Below, one piece after another: positions 4,042 through 5,076 of a DNA stretch of 5,076 bases; the stretch's first letter is position 1; every line of letters starts with the position of its first letter. The notes beneath the pieces were generated by a model. It worked only from the letters and a program-made list of their open reading frames with translations, had not been told where the DNA came from and searched no databases. The stretch spans positions 1-5,076 of the forward strand of contig JACVQG010000131.1 in NCBI GenBank assembly GCA_015661045.1, given 5' to 3'. The translations under genes and the position numbers were made by a program. This stretch comes from Dehalococcoidia bacterium. GTDB lineage: Bacteria; Chloroflexota; Dehalococcoidia; JACVQG01.

Positions 4042-4896
4042 ATGGACATTCCCAATATAGAACTGGACAGAATAGTAGATAATGCCCTGGCTGAGGACCT
4101 GGGCTGGGGCGACATCACTACGGATGCCTTTGTGCCCCCACAAATCAAAGGCAAAGGCTCGTTTCTGATCAAGGCCAAAGGGGTACTGGCCGGTATCGAG
4201 GTATCCCAAAGAGTGTTCCACCGCGTAGACCGTTCCCTGGTATTAAAAATCCTTATCCCCGATGGCAATCATATTGATAAAGGTATGGTGGTAGGGACTA
4301 TCGACGGCCCGCTAAATAGCATCCTTAAAGCGGAAAGGACCGCCCTTAACTTCCTCCAGCGCATGAGCGGCATCGCTACGGCCACCTCCCAACTGGTGGA
4401 GGCAGTGTCCGGTTTGCCAGTTAAGATAATGGATACACGAAAGACCGTCCCCGGCCTGCGGATGCTCGATAAATATGCTGTACATTTGGGCGGAGGCAAG
4501 AACCACCGTTTTCACCTGGGAGATGGCATCCTGGTCAAAGACAATCACTGGGAGGCATTGAAAGTGTCCGGGGAAACTTTAGCCCAGGCCATTCAAAGGG
4601 TAAAGGCCCGCGCATCTATCTTCCTCAGGGTAGAGGTAGAGGTGAAAAACATGGCGGAGGCCCTGGAAGCAGTAGCTGCCGGCGCTGAAATATTGCTTCT
4701 GGACAACATGACACCAGAGCAGATGCGGCAAGTAGTGCAAAAGGTCAAAGGCAAAGTGTTGACTGAGGCGTCCGGTAATGTCAACCTGCAGAATGTGCGG
4801 GTAGTGGCCGAAAGCGGGGTGGACTTCATCTCATCGGGAGCCTTAACTCACTCGGTGAAGTCGCTGGACATCAGCCTTGAGGTGGGGATGGGCTAG
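4042..4896 (+). CDS. nadC: Quinolinate phosphoribosyltransferase NadC
   Basis: NadC converts quinolinate and PRPP to nicotinate mononucleotide, releasing CO2 and pyrophosphate, the last step of the quinolinate branch. The 284-residue length is typical. Motifs in order are EDLGWGDITTD (18-28), ERTALNFLQRMSG (98-110), MDTRKTVPGLR (130-140), GGGKNHRFHLGDGILVKDNH (150-169), VEVEVKN (197-203), LLLDNM (218-223) and TEASGNV (241-247). Binding residues seen are Arg99, Arg133, Lys134, His155, Arg156 and Lys166. All lie at a constant offset of 6 from those I recall in the Mycobacterium enzyme. Glu198 or Glu200, and Asp221, complete the site. AAGGAGGT (4031-4038) precedes the ATG by three bases. The gene follows nadB after a repeat-filled gap and presumably shares its transcript. 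Its TAG overlaps the stop of the convergent gene on the other strand. Confidence 0.97.
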   Translation: MDIPNIELDRIVDNALAEDLGWGDITTDAFVPPQIKGKGSFLIKAKGVLAGIEVSQRVFHRVDRSLVLKILIPDGNHIDKGMVVGTIDGPLNSILKAERTALNFLQRMSGIATATSQLVEAVSGLPVKIMDTRKTVPGLRMLDKYAVHLGGGKNHRFHLGDGILVKDNHWEALKVSGETLAQAIQRVKARASIFLRVEVEVKNMAEALEAVAAGAEILLLDNMTPEQMRQVVQKVKGKVLTEASGNVNLQNVRVVAESGVDFISSGALTHSVKSLDISLEVGMG

Positions 4897-5076
4897 CCCT
4901 CTTCCTTGTGGTGTTTTACTTCCAGATGAGCATGGGCGTGCACCTGCCCCCGGTGGCGGTGGGAATGTTCATGGATCAGATTAATCTTTAGCAGAAAATC
5001 CGTATCTGCCAGAATCTCCGCAGGTTTCCCCTGCACTGCCACACGATGGTTTTCGTCCATCACCAATGCCCTGTCG
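4893..5076 (-). CDS. cbiO: ECF-type cobalt/nickel ABC transporter ATPase, C-terminal part (5' end outside window)
   Basis: The last 60 residues are visible on the - strand. They begin DRALVMDENHRVAVQGKPAE, the segment that follows the H-loop in ABC ATPases of energy-coupling factor transporters, then ILADTDFLLKINLIHEHSHR. The tail is very rich in histidine (nine His among residues 35-56, in HxHxH runs), as in CbiO/NikO-type ATPases of cobalt or nickel uptake systems. It probably binds metal. The Walker A, signature and Walker B motifs lie outside the window, so the ATPase call rests on the C-terminal pattern. The gene converges on nadC, and the two stop codons share the palindrome CTAG (4893-4896). 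No terminator lies between them, so the transcripts must overlap. Substrate assignment is inference. Confidence 0.75.
   Translation of the reverse strand, partial: DRALVMDENHRVAVQGKPAEILADTDFLLKINLIHEHSHRHRGQVHAHAHLEVKHHKEEG

Noticed and set aside
4890..4899. GGGCTAGCCC palindrome after nadC as a terminator
   Set aside because: It has no loop and no T-tract, and the palindrome is formed by the overlapping stop codons.

Overview
The window reads as a bacterial de novo NAD biosynthesis locus, nadA-nadB-nadC, all on the + strand. About 1.9 kb of small toxin-antitoxin-type genes, gene remnants and dispersed repeats has accumulated between nadA and nadB. Base composition is moderate, roughly half G+C. 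The style of the small HicB, HicA, YgiT-type and DUF2283 proteins suggests an uncultured bacterium, perhaps Chloroflexota (Dehalococcoidia-like). That placement is an impression from protein style, not a measured one.

Layout. 1-454: 3' part of nadA (quinolinate synthase). 455-571: a REP-like hairpin repeat, then an extended -10 promoter. 572-1173: a tight three-gene unit of a short HicB antitoxin, a HicA toxin that has lost its C-terminal end, and a YgiT/MqsA-type zinc-finger protein whose start overlaps the hicA stop. 1176-1263: a composite inverted repeat (REPIN-like). 1304-1546: a second, different HicB, followed directly by a decayed hicA remnant (1547-1624). 1625-2121: mostly non-coding, with a doubtful small ORF preceded by a possible Shine-Dalgarno switch, a third REP-like copy and two G+C-rich hairpins. 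2122-2343: a DUF2283 protein. 2363-3913: nadB (L-aspartate oxidase), whose best start is a non-standard ACG. 3905-4027: a fold-back repeat that includes the nadB stop codon. 4042-4896: nadC (quinolinate phosphoribosyltransferase). 4893-5076: the 3' end of an ECF-type cobalt/nickel transporter ATPase on the - strand, converging on nadC and sharing the CTAG of its stop codon.

How the genes work together. NadB oxidises L-aspartate to iminoaspartate. NadA condenses this with dihydroxyacetone phosphate to give quinolinate. NadC converts quinolinate to nicotinate mononucleotide. The small genes between nadA and nadB have no evident part in this pathway. They look like a graveyard of TA modules: one intact HicB with a dead partner, one HicBA pair cut at the C-terminus by the arrival of a YgiT gene, and a DUF2283 gene with no visible partner. 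I see no clearly new multi-gene system. The points most worth checking are the ACG start of nadB, the hybrid hicB-hicA'-ygiT unit, and the alternative pairings around the Shine-Dalgarno site at 1771-1797.
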